A stretch of DNA of 64,000 nt from Tepidamorphus gemmatus (GTDB lineage Bacteria > Pseudomonadota > Alphaproteobacteria > Rhizobiales > Tepidamorphaceae), in assembly GCF_004346195.1 (NCBI RefSeq), contig NZ_SMAK01000013.1:1-64000 (forward strand). Direction: 5' to 3'. Positions 15,146-24,800 of the stretch are shown piece after piece. How positions within the stretch are numbered: the stretch's first letter is position 1; every line of letters starts with the position of its first letter. The notes beneath the pieces are model-generated. The model saw only the letters and a list, made by a program, of their open reading frames with translations, did not search any database and had not been told where the DNA came from. The position numbers were made by a program, and so were the translations under genes.

Positions 15146-16066
15146 TCACAGACCGAGGTCGTCAAAGTAGTCGGTATCAAGCTTCTTCATTTCGACATTG
15201 CGATAGACGCGAACCCCGATGCCGTATTGAACCAAGAGCCGCGTCAACTCCTCGCCATCCATGAGGACGAGGCGTTTCGGGCTGCGCTGGGCATAGGCGC
15301 GCGCCTGCGGTGCGAAATGACTCGTGGTCACGAACACGCCTTTTGTCGCACCGCGCTCGTCCAGAGCACCCGCGAACTCCCTGATTTTCTCGACCCCGAT
15401 CGCGTTGCCGGTCGCGTACCGTTTGGCTTGCAAGTAGATGATATCCAGCCCGAGCACGTCCTCATTAATCACACCATCGACACCGCCGTCGCTCGTGCGT
15501 CCAAGGTGCTTGCTCGATCCGCCCGCGCCATAACCCATCCCGAGCATGAGATCGATGATCAGCTTCTCGAAGGCGGTCGGATGCATCGTCTGAACTCGAT
15601 CCAACAGCTCTGCTCGCAACGTCACGTTCAAGTCGTTGAACGCGGCCTCGATGCGTTCGTCCGGAGTGCCGGCGGCAAGTGTCGCAGTTGGCTCGGTCGA
15701 GGGTTCGCCCTCGATATCCTCTGACGGCTTCGTCCGGAACTGGTCGAACCCGTCGAACTGCGAGAGGAAATTGATGTCGATCCGGGCCGGTGGGTTGGCC
15801 AGGACTTCTCTTCCCCTTTCGGTTATTGCGAAGACACCGCGCCGCGGGCGACTGAGGAGCCCGGCCTTGACGAGATAGGTCACTGCCCAATGCACGCGGT
15901 TGGCGATCTTCGCCTGCCGACCGCTCGGAAGAAGCTCGGCTCGCTCGTCGGGCGTCAGGTGAAACTCGTCGGAAATCCGATCGACCGCATCAGAAGCGCG
16001 CACTTCGCCGCCATTAGCGAGGCGCAAGACCGGAAGCATCACTGTCTGGAAATCAGGGACCGGCAT
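15146..16066 (-). CDS. Mrr-family restriction endonuclease (Type IV-like)
   Basis: A 306-residue protein. The N-terminal Mrr_N winged helix (about 5-90, VHWAVTYLVKAGLLSRPRRGVFAIT in two parts) is followed by a linker and an Mrr catalytic domain. The nuclease residues are E167 (AFEKLI), D197 (DGGVDGVI) and Q213-x-K215 (LQAKRY). Mrr proteins cut foreign DNA carrying modified bases. The gene faces the PIN gene and is the last gene before the attachment site, a usual position for satellite defence cargo. A possible side effect is conflict with the element's own methyltransferase, which its specificity must avoid. Confidence 0.88.
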   Translation of the reverse strand: MPVPDFQTVMLPVLRLANGGEVRASDAVDRISDEFHLTPDERAELLPSGRQAKIANRVHWAVTYLVKAGLLSRPRRGVFAITERGREVLANPPARIDINFLSQFDGFDQFRTKPSEDIEGEPSTEPTATLAAGTPDERIEAAFNDLNVTLRAELLDRVQTMHPTAFEKLIIDLMLGMGYGAGGSSKHLGRTSDGGVDGVINEDVLGLDIIYLQAKRYATGNAIGVEKIREFAGALDERGATKGVFVTTSHFAPQARAYAQRSPKRLVLMDGEELTRLLVQYGIGVRVYRNVEMKKLDTDYFDDLGL

Positions 16067-16165
16067 GGCGCGAAGGGAATCGTTTGGACCATCGGCAATA
16101 TTCGCACCATGCGCCGGCCGGCGCTACCGCTGCGTGCCAGCGAGCGCCAATCCCCGCCATAGATT

Positions 16166-16187
16166 TTGTTGACTCATTGTTGACTCG
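16166..16187. repeat. Tandem 11-base repeats next to the attachment site
   Basis: TTGTTGACTCA is followed directly by TTGTTGACTCG. The pair lies about 65 bases from the tRNA 3' end on the element side, where integrase arm-type sites are normally found. Confidence 0.5.
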
Positions 16188-16208
16188 GCCGGTCCGGCGC
16201 GAGGAGCC

Positions 16209-16245
16209 CAAAAAGCGAAACCCGCTAAGTCATTGACTTAGCGGG
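16209..16245 (-). terminator. Intrinsic terminator of the tRNA-fMet transcript
   Basis: A perfect palindrome CCCGCTAAGTCA-T-TGACTTAGCGGG (16221-16245) forms an 11-12 bp stem. On the minus strand it is followed by TTTCGCTTTTT. It lies six bases past the CCA end of the tRNA gene. Confidence 0.85.
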
Positions 16246-16250
16246 CTGAT

Positions 16251-16328
<78 letters not shown>

Positions 16329-17239
16329 ACAGGAACGCGCCGGACCGGCCGGCGCGCTGGTGGCGGCGATTGGCGCCGCGGTGACTATGTAGCAATCCGG
16401 CGACGGGATTGCAAACCCCCAACTGCGGTATTCGGGCGGGCTGGGGAAAATGCTGAGGTCCAAGGTCGGAGTGCCTCACGCGCGGCCTCCATTTGCCCCT
16501 CCCTGGGGGGCATGAGACTGCGCCGCGCCCGCCTGCCGCGACTGCTCCACACCCTCCCGAGGGGCCGCTGCACGCTCTTCCGCCGGGCCTGCTACGGGCC
16601 AGTCGAGACGGCGACGCTGCCGCCTGCGGGGCGTGTGATCGCGGTGCATGTCGCGACCGCGACACGCCCCGCTGGGGTGGCGGCCCCGACTGCAACCCAC
16701 CGGCGCGCCCGCATATGCGTGTGTCGCGGCCAGCCGTTCCGCAACACGCCCTGCGGGCGACGGAGAGGTGGCGGCCGCACTGGCGCGTGGCCGCTGCGGG
16801 CGATCGCGGTCTCTGCCGCCGGCGTGGGGCGCGCGGGTGTGGCGCAATTCCGCGACCGATCCTCCATGGCGGGGAGGTGGCCGGGACCGGCTGGGCTGTG
16901 CCAGCCGGCCCGCCCGGCGCCGGGGCGCGTCTGGTGTCGCGATGCCGCGGTGGCAGCCCGATCGTCAGCCATGCAGCCAGGTTGGCGTTCCTTCGGACGA
17001 ACACGCGGTCCGGAGAATTGCCGGGGGCCCGTTCAGGCGCCGTCTTGGTGGTGCGATGATGGCCTCGTGGTGGCGTGTGCTCTCGGCGCGTCTGCGGTCG
17101 TGCGCGTCGCGGCTGTCGGAGTGGCGGTCGGGGCCTGTGCGTCCGCCGCCGCCATGCTAGATTGGATGCAAGGTTGCGGCCTCAGCGTCCACGCAGGTTC
17201 GGGGGGCACGCCCCCGGAGGTCGGGAGCAGGGAGACAAC
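16329..17239. other. GC-rich stretch without a supportable gene
   Basis: These 911 bases contain open frames on both strands, but all are biased to Arg, Ala, Gly and Pro and none has domain-like sequence or a good ribosome site. The middle is full of short inverted and near-repeat GC elements (for example GTCGCGACCGCGACAC near 16649). It may be decayed coding DNA beside the integration site. I see no RNA gene in it. Confidence 0.5.
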
Positions 17240-18118
17240 GTGCATATCGGTGGCCGGATCGGCGCTGAAGTGAACCGCGCCCTCACCGACCTTCTGGGCT
17301 CCGCCGTCACCCGGCTCGTCGCGCGCCGCGGCGATGTGCACGAGATCGTCCATGATGCGCGCAAGGATCTGAAGGCGTTCCGGTCCTATCTGCGCCTGGT
17401 GCGGGGGATCGTCGACGCTGAAGCCTTTCGCCGCCTCAACGCGGCAGCCCGCGATGCGGCCCGCTCGCTCTCGGAGGCGCGCGACGCGCAAGCGCTGCAC
17501 GATGCGATCAGCCAGCTCGAGATGGCCGACCGGCGCGGCCTCCTCGACATTGCTGCCTTGCGGCGGGCCGCCGATACGGCTGTCGGTGGGTCGGCGGGCC
17601 GCAAGGCAGTGCGCGATCTGTGCCGACAGGTCGCGGGCGATCTGCGTCCCATTCGCGACGAGGTTGCAGGCTGGAACCTGACCGACGACCGCGACGCCTA
17701 TCTCGACGGGCTGGCGACAACCTATCGGGCGGCACGCAAGGCCCTGCGCAAGGGGTTCGGTTCGGGCCTGGCGGGCGAGCTGCACGAGGCCCGCAAGCGC
17801 GTGATCCACTGGCGCTACCAGCTCGAACTGTTCTCCGGACTGTGGCCCCGCGCCATCAAGGCCGAGGTCCGCGAGCTTCAGGACCTGCGCGAGGATCTCG
17901 GCCAGCACAATGATCTCGTCCTCCTGCAACAGCGCATTGCCGAGGAGGTGGACGGGTTCGCGGGCCTGCCGCAGCGCGAGGCCTGCCTCGATGCCATCCT
18001 GGTGCTGAGGGCGGAGCGCACGAGGACCGCGGCGCGCCGTGCCGGACTGGTGTTCTGCGACGCACCAAGGGCGCGGCGACGGCGCCTTCAGGCCTGGTGG
18101 GCCGCGCAGCTCCGATAG
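17240..18118 (+). CDS. CHAD-domain protein
   Basis: A 292-residue helical protein with the two four-helix repeats of the CHAD domain. The signature HDARKDLKAFRSYLRLVR (about 34-51) recurs as HEARKRVIHWRYQLELF (about 179-195). CHAD domains bind inorganic polyphosphate through the conserved His and basic residues. Here there is no fused CYTH phosphatase domain. The start is GTG 17240 after a GGGAGA site; the frame is open further upstream but without a start of quality. It converges on the Fnr-like gene with a 15-base gap. Confidence 0.88.
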   Translation: MHIGGRIGAEVNRALTDLLGSAVTRLVARRGDVHEIVHDARKDLKAFRSYLRLVRGIVDAEAFRRLNAAARDAARSLSEARDAQALHDAISQLEMADRRGLLDIAALRRAADTAVGGSAGRKAVRDLCRQVAGDLRPIRDEVAGWNLTDDRDAYLDGLATTYRAARKALRKGFGSGLAGELHEARKRVIHWRYQLELFSGLWPRAIKAEVRELQDLREDLGQHNDLVLLQQRIAEEVDGFAGLPQREACLDAILVLRAERTRTAARRAGLVFCDAPRARRRRLQAWWAAQLR

Positions 18119-18133
18119 CGTCCGACGCGCAGT

Positions 18134-18832
18134 TCAACTGGTGAGATCGTCGATCAGGCGGCTTGGCCTGGCAAAGCGCCTGAGCGTCTCCATGTCGGCG
18201 ATGCGGATCCTGGGGCCGTTGACGACGACGCCATGGGGGCCGAGCGCGGCGAAGGACCTCGACAGGTTTTCCGGCGTCATGCCGAGGCGCGAGGCCAGCA
18301 CCCGCTTGCCGATACCGAGCTCGACCATGCCGCTGCCACCCTGCTTCTCGTTGGCGCGCAGCAACCAGTTCGCCAGCCGCTCGGTGCCCGTTCTCAGCTT
18401 CTGGTTCTTCAGTTCCTTGACCAGGTTGCGATAGCAGGTCGACAGCTCCCCGACGATCGCCGACATGAACGCCGTGTCGTGCTGCATCGCCTCGCGGACA
18501 TTCGCGGCCGGAATCATCAGCACGCGCGACTTCTCGAGCGTACGGGCCGACTGCAGGTACACCTGGTCCTTCAGCACCGCCGCCAGGATGAAGGTGCCGA
18601 TCGGCCGCACGAAGCCGATTGTCGTCTCGCGGCCGGCATGTCCGGCGAACATTTCGACCAGGCCTTCGACGACGATGTAGAGGAAGTCGGAGGGTTCGTT
18701 CTCTTGGATCAGCACGACGCCGGGTGGAAACCGTTGCAGGAATCCGGCTGTCACCAGGGCATCGAACGTCTCGTCCGCACAGGCGCGGAACAGCTCGAGT
18801 TTCCTGATCTCCACCACGTCCTCGCGCCGCAT
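18134..18832 (-). CDS. Crp/Fnr-family regulator of the nitrate reductase locus
   Basis: A 232-residue regulator. An N-terminal cyclic-nucleotide-type beta-barrel (about 15-125, with FPPGVVLIQENEPSDFLYIVVEGLVE in parts) leads to a dimerisation helix and a C-terminal winged helix (GIGKRVLASRLGMTPENLSRSFAAL). The N-terminal Cys cluster of oxygen-sensing FNR is absent; only isolated Cys residues are seen. The protein is closer to Dnr/NnrR-type or other non-Fe-S regulators. The start at 18832 follows an AGGGGA site; ATG 18847 and a longer frame to 18964 are alternatives. It diverges from narK, and a perfect box upstream suggests autoregulation. Confidence 0.85.
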   Translation of the reverse strand: MRREDVVEIRKLELFRACADETFDALVTAGFLQRFPPGVVLIQENEPSDFLYIVVEGLVEMFAGHAGRETTIGFVRPIGTFILAAVLKDQVYLQSARTLEKSRVLMIPAANVREAMQHDTAFMSAIVGELSTCYRNLVKELKNQKLRTGTERLANWLLRANEKQGGSGMVELGIGKRVLASRLGMTPENLSRSFAALGPHGVVVNGPRIRIADMETLRRFARPSRLIDDLTS

Positions 18833-18901
18833 GTCGTTTCCCCTCATCCCGTTCGCGATGCCGGCCGGATGGAAAATTCCGGCACGGTCCGGATCGCTGC
18901 C

Positions 18902-18915
18902 TTGATATTCATCAA
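18902..18915. promoter_or_regulatory. Fnr/Dnr box upstream of the regulator gene
   Basis: TTGAT-ATTC-ATCAA is a perfect consensus box. Its centre lies about 76 bases upstream of the regulator's start codon, so a -41.5 arrangement is possible. It indicates autoregulation or control by a second Fnr-type protein. Confidence 0.8.
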
Positions 18916-19016
18916 GCATGCGCAATGCGCTGGACATTGAGAGTATTGATATTTTCTTCTTCAAGTAATGAACAATTGTGAGATTGTATTTATTTCAACG
19001 ATAAAGCTGTCACGAA

Positions 19017-19030
19017 TTGATATGCATCAA
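19017..19030. promoter_or_regulatory. Fnr/Dnr box upstream of narK
   Basis: TTGAT-ATGC-ATCAA, a second perfect consensus box, lies about 92 bases before the narK start. It suggests anaerobic or nitrogen-oxide activation of the whole nar operon, with a transcription start near 19065. Confidence 0.85.
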
Positions 19031-19114
19031 TTCAATTGGTCAGGTGGATGGCTGTTGTTGTGTCAGATCCGCCGGATATCGGCGGCTGTGACGTGTTCAC
19101 CGGGGAGTGGACAA

Positions 19115-21844
19115 ATGCAGACGGTTCAGGGTGCCCTCGAGCGGGATCGGCGCCGGGCACTGATCATGAGCACGGTCGCCTTCACCGCGTGCTTTGCGGT
19201 ATGGACGATATTCTCCATAATAGGAGTGCGGATACAGGCCGATCTCGGCCTCAGCGACGCCCAGTTCGGCCTGCTGGTCGGAACACCGATCCTCACCGGC
19301 TCGCTCAGCCGTGTCTTCCTTGGCATCTGGACCGACCAGTATGGCGGCCGGATCGTCTATGTCGCGGTCATGGTGCTGGCTGCGATCGCCACCTTCCTGC
19401 TCTCCTACGCAACCACCTATGAGACGATGCTGCTGGCCGCACTCGGTGTCGGTCTGGCCGGCGGCTCCTTCGCAGTGGGCGTCGCCTATGTCTCGCGATG
19501 GTATCCGACCGAGAAGCAGGGCACGGCACTCGGCATCTTCGGCGTTGGCAATGTCGGTGCCGCCGTCACCAAGTTCGTGGCACCCTTCGTCCTCGTTGCC
19601 TACGGCTGGACCGCCGTCGCCCAGATCTGGGCGTTGGGTCTCTTGGTCATGGCCGTCGTGTTCTGGCTCACCACCAAGGACGACCCGGTACTGGTGGAAC
19701 GGCGTCGCAAGGGTGAGCGTCCGCGCGGTACCTGGATGGAGCTGGCGCCGCTGGGACGGCTGCAGGTCTGGCGGTTTGCCCTCTACTACTTCTTCGTGTT
19801 TGGCGCCTTCGTCGCGCTGGCGCTGTGGTTGCCGCGCTATCTGGTCGGGGTCTACGGCCTCGACATCAAGACCGCGGGGATGCTTGCAGCGTTCTATTCC
19901 ATCCCCGCATCGGTATTCCGCGCCTACGGCGGCCACTTGTCCGACAAGCTGGGCGCACGGACGATCATGTACTGGACGTTCGGCGTGTCGGTCATCTGCA
20001 CCTTCATGCTGTCCTATCCGGACACCGACTACGTCATCCACGGCACGCACGGGCCGATCGCCTTCTCGACATCGATGGGGCTGGTACCCTTCGTCATCCT
20101 GGTCTTCGTGCTCGGCTTCTTCATGAGCCTGGGCAAGGCGGCGGTCTACAAGCACATCCCGGTCTACTATCCCGACCATGTCGGTGCGGTCGGCGGCGTC
20201 GTCGGCCTGGTCGGCGGCCTCGGCGGATTCATCCTGCCGATCGTCTTCGGTGTGGTGCTCGATCTCACCGGCATCTGGACCAGTTCGTTCATGGTGCTGT
20301 TCGGCATTGCGACGGTGGCGCTGGTGTGGATGCACTTCTCCATCCTCGCCATGGAGCGCGCGGCGCGGGCAAAGGAGGCTGCGTCGCTGCCCGAACTGCC
20401 GGAAATGCAGGAGATCCATGAGCCGGCCCGGCACGGCGGCCTGTCCGGTATCATCGAGGACTGGCGCCCGGAGGACAGGCAATTCTGGGAGACGAAGGGC
20501 CGGGCGATCGCCAACCGGAACCTGTGGATCTCGATCCCCTGCCTCCTGCTGGCCTTTGCCGTCTGGATGGTCTGGTCGGTCGTCGTCGCCAAGCTGCCGG
20601 CGGTCGGCTTCGACTACACGACCGACCAGCTGTTCTGGCTGGCCGCGCTGCCTGGCCTGTCGGGCGCGACACTCAGGATCTTCTACTCTTTCATGGTGCC
20701 GATCTTCGGCGGCCGCCTGTGGACGGCGGCCTCTACGGCGTCGCTGCTGGTCCCGGCCTTCGGCATCGGCTACGCGGTCCAGGATCCCGACACGCCCTAC
20801 CAGTTGTTCCTGGTTCTGGCGCTCCTGTGCGGGCTCGGCGGCGGCAACTTCGCCTCCTCGATGTCGAACATCTCGTTCTTCTTTCCGAAGGCGCAGAAGG
20901 GCAACGCGCTGGCGCTCAACGCCGGCCTCGGCAATCTCGGCGTCTCCGTCGTCCAGTTCGTGGTGCCACTTGTCATTACCACCAGCGTGTTCGGCGCTGT
21001 CGGCGGCGAGGCCCAGACATTGTCCGACGGAAGCCGGATATGGCTGCAGAATGCCGGCTTCATCTGGGTGCCGTTCCTGATCCTGGCGACGCTCGCGGCC
21101 TGGTTCGGCATGAATGACATCGCCTCGGCGCGCGCCTCGTTTGCCGAACAGTCGGTCATCTTCAAGCGCCGGCACAACTGGATCATGTGCTGGCTCTACA
21201 CGGGCACCTTCGGCTCGTTCATCGGCTACTCGGCGGGCTTCCCGCTGCTGATGAAGACGCAGTTCCCGACGGTCGACGCCCTGCAATTCGCCTTCCTTGG
21301 CCCGCTGGTGGGCGCAGTGTCGCGGGCGATGACAGGATGGGTTTCCGACAGGTACGGCGGCGGCCGCGTCACCTTCTGGGTGTTCGTCAGCATGATCGGT
21401 GCGGTGGCGGGGGTGCTCTACTTCCTGTCGATCAAGGAGCAACCCGGCGCGTTCTGGGGCTTCTTCGCAATGTTCATGGTGCTGTTCTTCGCCACCGGCG
21501 TCGGCAATGCCTCCACCTTCCAGATGATCCCGGCGATCATGCGCAGGGAGATGGACCGGCTGATGCCGACCGCCGACGCGGAATCGCGCACCCGGCAGGC
21601 GGAGAAGGAATCCGCCGCGATCATCGGTTTCACATCCGCGATCGCCGCCTACGGCGCGTTCTTCATCCCCAAGAGCTACGGCACCTCGATCGCCATGACC
21701 GGCGGTCCCGAGGCGGCGCTGTGGGGCTTTGCGATCTTCTATGCGACGTGTGTCGCACTGACCTGGGCCACCTATACGCGACCGGGCGGCCATCTCCATG
21801 ACATCGAGCGCCGCCCGGCCATTGGCGCGGCTGCGGCCGGATAG
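19115..21844 (+). CDS. narK: Fused nitrate/nitrite transporter NarK1-NarK2
   Basis: A 909-residue membrane protein made of two complete 12-helix major facilitator domains (about 1-430 and 470-900) joined by an acidic linker. NarK1-type units are thought to import nitrate with protons, and NarK2-type units to exchange nitrate for nitrite. Nitrate signature-like glycine-rich motifs occur in both halves (GLGGFILP; GLGNLGVS). The start ATG 19115 has GGGGAG ten bases upstream. The gene precedes narG by 18 bases. Fused NarK proteins are known from Paracoccus and other denitrifying alphaproteobacteria. Confidence 0.93.
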   Translation: MQTVQGALERDRRRALIMSTVAFTACFAVWTIFSIIGVRIQADLGLSDAQFGLLVGTPILTGSLSRVFLGIWTDQYGGRIVYVAVMVLAAIATFLLSYATTYETMLLAALGVGLAGGSFAVGVAYVSRWYPTEKQGTALGIFGVGNVGAAVTKFVAPFVLVAYGWTAVAQIWALGLLVMAVVFWLTTKDDPVLVERRRKGERPRGTWMELAPLGRLQVWRFALYYFFVFGAFVALALWLPRYLVGVYGLDIKTAGMLAAFYSIPASVFRAYGGHLSDKLGARTIMYWTFGVSVICTFMLSYPDTDYVIHGTHGPIAFSTSMGLVPFVILVFVLGFFMSLGKAAVYKHIPVYYPDHVGAVGGVVGLVGGLGGFILPIVFGVVLDLTGIWTSSFMVLFGIATVALVWMHFSILAMERAARAKEAASLPELPEMQEIHEPARHGGLSGIIEDWRPEDRQFWETKGRAIANRNLWISIPCLLLAFAVWMVWSVVVAKLPAVGFDYTTDQLFWLAALPGLSGATLRIFYSFMVPIFGGRLWTAASTASLLVPAFGIGYAVQDPDTPYQLFLVLALLCGLGGGNFASSMSNISFFFPKAQKGNALALNAGLGNLGVSVVQFVVPLVITTSVFGAVGGEAQTLSDGSRIWLQNAGFIWVPFLILATLAAWFGMNDIASARASFAEQSVIFKRRHNWIMCWLYTGTFGSFIGYSAGFPLLMKTQFPTVDALQFAFLGPLVGAVSRAMTGWVSDRYGGGRVTFWVFVSMIGAVAGVLYFLSIKEQPGAFWGFFAMFMVLFFATGVGNASTFQMIPAIMRREMDRLMPTADAESRTRQAEKESAAIIGFTSAIAAYGAFFIPKSYGTSIAMTGGPEAALWGFAIFYATCVALTWATYTRPGGHLHDIERRPAIGAAAAG

Positions 21845-21862
21845 TTCGCGGAGGAACCAGAC

Positions 21863-24800
21863 ATGTCCCACTTCCTCAACCGCTTGTTCTTCCTCGAAAA
21901 GAACGTCGGAACATTTTCCGACGGGCACGGAATCACCACCCGGGAGGACCGGCGCTGGGAGGACGGCTACCGCAAGCGCTGGCAGCACGACAAGGTCGTC
22001 CGCTCCACCCATGGCGTGAACTGCACGGGTTCCTGCTCCTGGAAGATCTACGTCAAGGGCGGGATCGTCACCTGGGAGACGCAGCAGACCGACTATCCGC
22101 GCACCCGGCCGGACCTGCCGAACCACGAGCCGCGCGGCTGTTCGCGGGGCGCCAGCTATAGCTGGTACATCTATTCGGGCGCCCGGCTGAAATATCCGCT
22201 GGTACGCTCGCGGCTCCTGAAGCTGTGGCGGCAGGCGCGCGCCACGCGCACGCCGGTTGCCGCCTGGGCCTCCATCGTCGAGGACCCGAAGAAGCGCGCA
22301 GACTATGTCCGCGTCCGTGGCCATGGCGGCTTCGTCAGGGCGACGTGGGACGAGGTCAACGAGATCATCGCCGCGGCGAACGCCTACACGGTGAAGACCT
22401 GGGGCCCCGACCGCATCTACGGCTTCTCGCCGATCCCGGCGATGTCGATGGTCTCCTATGCGGCAGGCTCCCGCTACCTGTCGTTGCTCGGCGGCGCCTG
22501 CGGCTCGTTCTACGACTGGTACTGCGACCTGCCGCCTGCAAGCCCCCAGACCTGGGGCGAGCAGACCGACGTGCCGGAATCCGCCGACTGGTACAATGCG
22601 GGCTTCCTGATGATTTGGGGCTCCAACGTCCCGCAGACCCGTACCCCCGACGCGCACTTCTACACCGAGGTCCGCTACAGGGGAACGAAGTCGGTGGTCA
22701 TCTCGCCCGATTATGCCGAGGCGACCAAGTTCGCCGATCTCTGGCTCAACCCCAAGCAGGGAACCGATGCGGCGTTGGCGCTGGCGCTCGGGCACGTCAT
22801 CCTGCGTGAATACCATCTCGACCGGCAGGTGAGCTATTTCGAGGATTATGTCCGCCGGTACTCCGATTTCCCGATGCTGGTCAGGCTCGAGAGGAAGGGG
22901 GAGGGCTACGTTCCGGGGCGCCTTTTGCGTGCCGGCGAGTTCGAGGGCGCGCTCGGCGAGACGAACAACCCGGACTGGAAGACGGTGGCGATCGACGAGG
23001 CGACCGGCGCCATCGTCGCCCCGCGCGGCTCGATCGGCTATCGCTGGGGCGAGACCGGCAGATGGAACCTTGAACCGAAGGATGGCGCCGGCCGCGATGT
23101 GAAACTGAGACTTTCCCTCGCCGGCGACCACGATGAGATCGTTTCCGTCGGCTTCCCCTATTTTGGCGGACGTGCGACCAGCAATTTCGTCTCGACCGAC
23201 CACGGCGAGATCCTTGAGCGCTGCCTGCCGGCGAAGGAGGTCAAGCTTGTCGACGGCGCGGCGCTGGTCGTCACCGTGTTCGACCTGTTCTGCGCCAACT
23301 ACGGGCTCGACCGCGGCTTCGGCGGCAGCAACGTCGCGAAATCCTACGACGAGGACGTGCCGTTCACGCCGGCCTGGGCAGAGCGGATCACCGGTGTCAG
23401 CCGCGACAAGATCATCACGGTCGCCCGCGAATTCGCCACCAATGCCGAGAAAACGAACGGCCGCTCGATGGTCATCCTCGGGGCGGGCCTCAATCACTGG
23501 TACCACATGGACATGAACTACCGGGGGATCATCAATCTCCTGGTGATGTGCGGCTGCATCGGCCAGTCGGGAGGCGGCTGGTCGCATTATGTCGGTCAGG
23601 AGAAGCTCAGGCCACAGACCGGCTGGCTGCCGCTTGCCTTCGCGCTCGACTGGTGCCGGCCGCCGCGCCAGCAGAACTCGACCAGCTTCTGGTATGCCCT
23701 CACCGACCAGTGGCGCTACGAGGTGCTGACCGTCGATGAGATCCTGTCACCGACCGCGCCGGAGGGGGACTGGTCCGGCACGCTGATCGACTACAACATC
23801 CGCGCCGAACGGATGGGCTGGCTACCCTCGACGCCGCAGCTCAAGCAGAACCCGCTGACAATTGCAGCGAAAGCGAAGGCGGCCGGCCTGGAGCCCAAGG
23901 ACTACGTTCCGAAGGCGCTGAAATCGGGCGAGCTCGAGCTCTCCTGCGAGGACCCGGACGATCCCGCCAACTGGCCGCGCAACCTGTTCGTCTGGCGCTC
24001 CAATCTGCTCGGCTCGTCGGGCAAGGGCCACGAATACTTCCTGAAGCATCTGCTTGGCACCACGCATGGCGTGCTCGGCAAGGATCTAGGGGAAGAAGGC
24101 CGTCAGCGCTCGACAGAGGTGAAGTGGCACGACAAGGCCCCCGAGGGGAAGCTCGACCTGCTGGTCACGCTCGACTTCCGCATGTCGACGACCTGCGCTT
24201 ACTCCGACATCGTTCTGCCGACGGCCACCTGGTACGAGAAGAACGATCTCAACACCTCCGACATGCATCCCTTCATCCATCCGCTGTCGGCGGCGGTCGA
24301 TCCGGTGTGGGAGACGCGCAGCGACTGGGACATCTACAAGGGGCTGGCACGCAAGTTCTCCGAGATTGCCCCGGAGGTGCTCGGCGTCGAGACCGACGTG
24401 GTGCTGACGCCGATCCTGCACGATACGCCCTCGGAGATCGCCCAGCCCTACGATGTCAGGGACTGGAAGAGGGGCGAGGTCGAGCCGATCCCCGGCAGGA
24501 CGATGGCGCAGATCGCGGTCGTCGAGCGCGACTACCCCAACCTCTACAGGCGCTTCACCGCGCTTGGGCCGCTGATGGAGACGATCGGCAATGGCGGCAA
24601 GGGCATCGCCTGGAATACCAACCACGAAGTCGAGAACCTCAGGGCCCTGAACGGCGTCGTTCGCGAGGAGGGTGCGACCAGGGGGCGTGCCCGCATCGAG
24701 ACCGACATCGATGCGTGCGAGGTCATCCTGATGCTGGCGCCCGAGACCAACGGCGAGGTTGCGGTGAAGGCATGGCAGGCGCTGTCAAGGGCCACCGGCC

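Noticed and set aside
16512-17273. A 253-codon frame in the tRNA-CHAD interval
   Set aside because: It is Arg/Ala/Gly-rich, has no domain, and runs into the start of the CHAD gene in another frame.
18134-18832. Oxygen-sensing FNR
   Set aside because: The four-Cys iron-sulfur ligand set required for FNR is absent.
19097-23587. A very long open frame (about 1496 codons) on the minus strand opposite narK and narG
   Set aside because: It lies antisense to two firmly identified genes and follows from GC-rich codon use. The translation is Arg/Asp/Gly-rich with no domain and no ribosome site.
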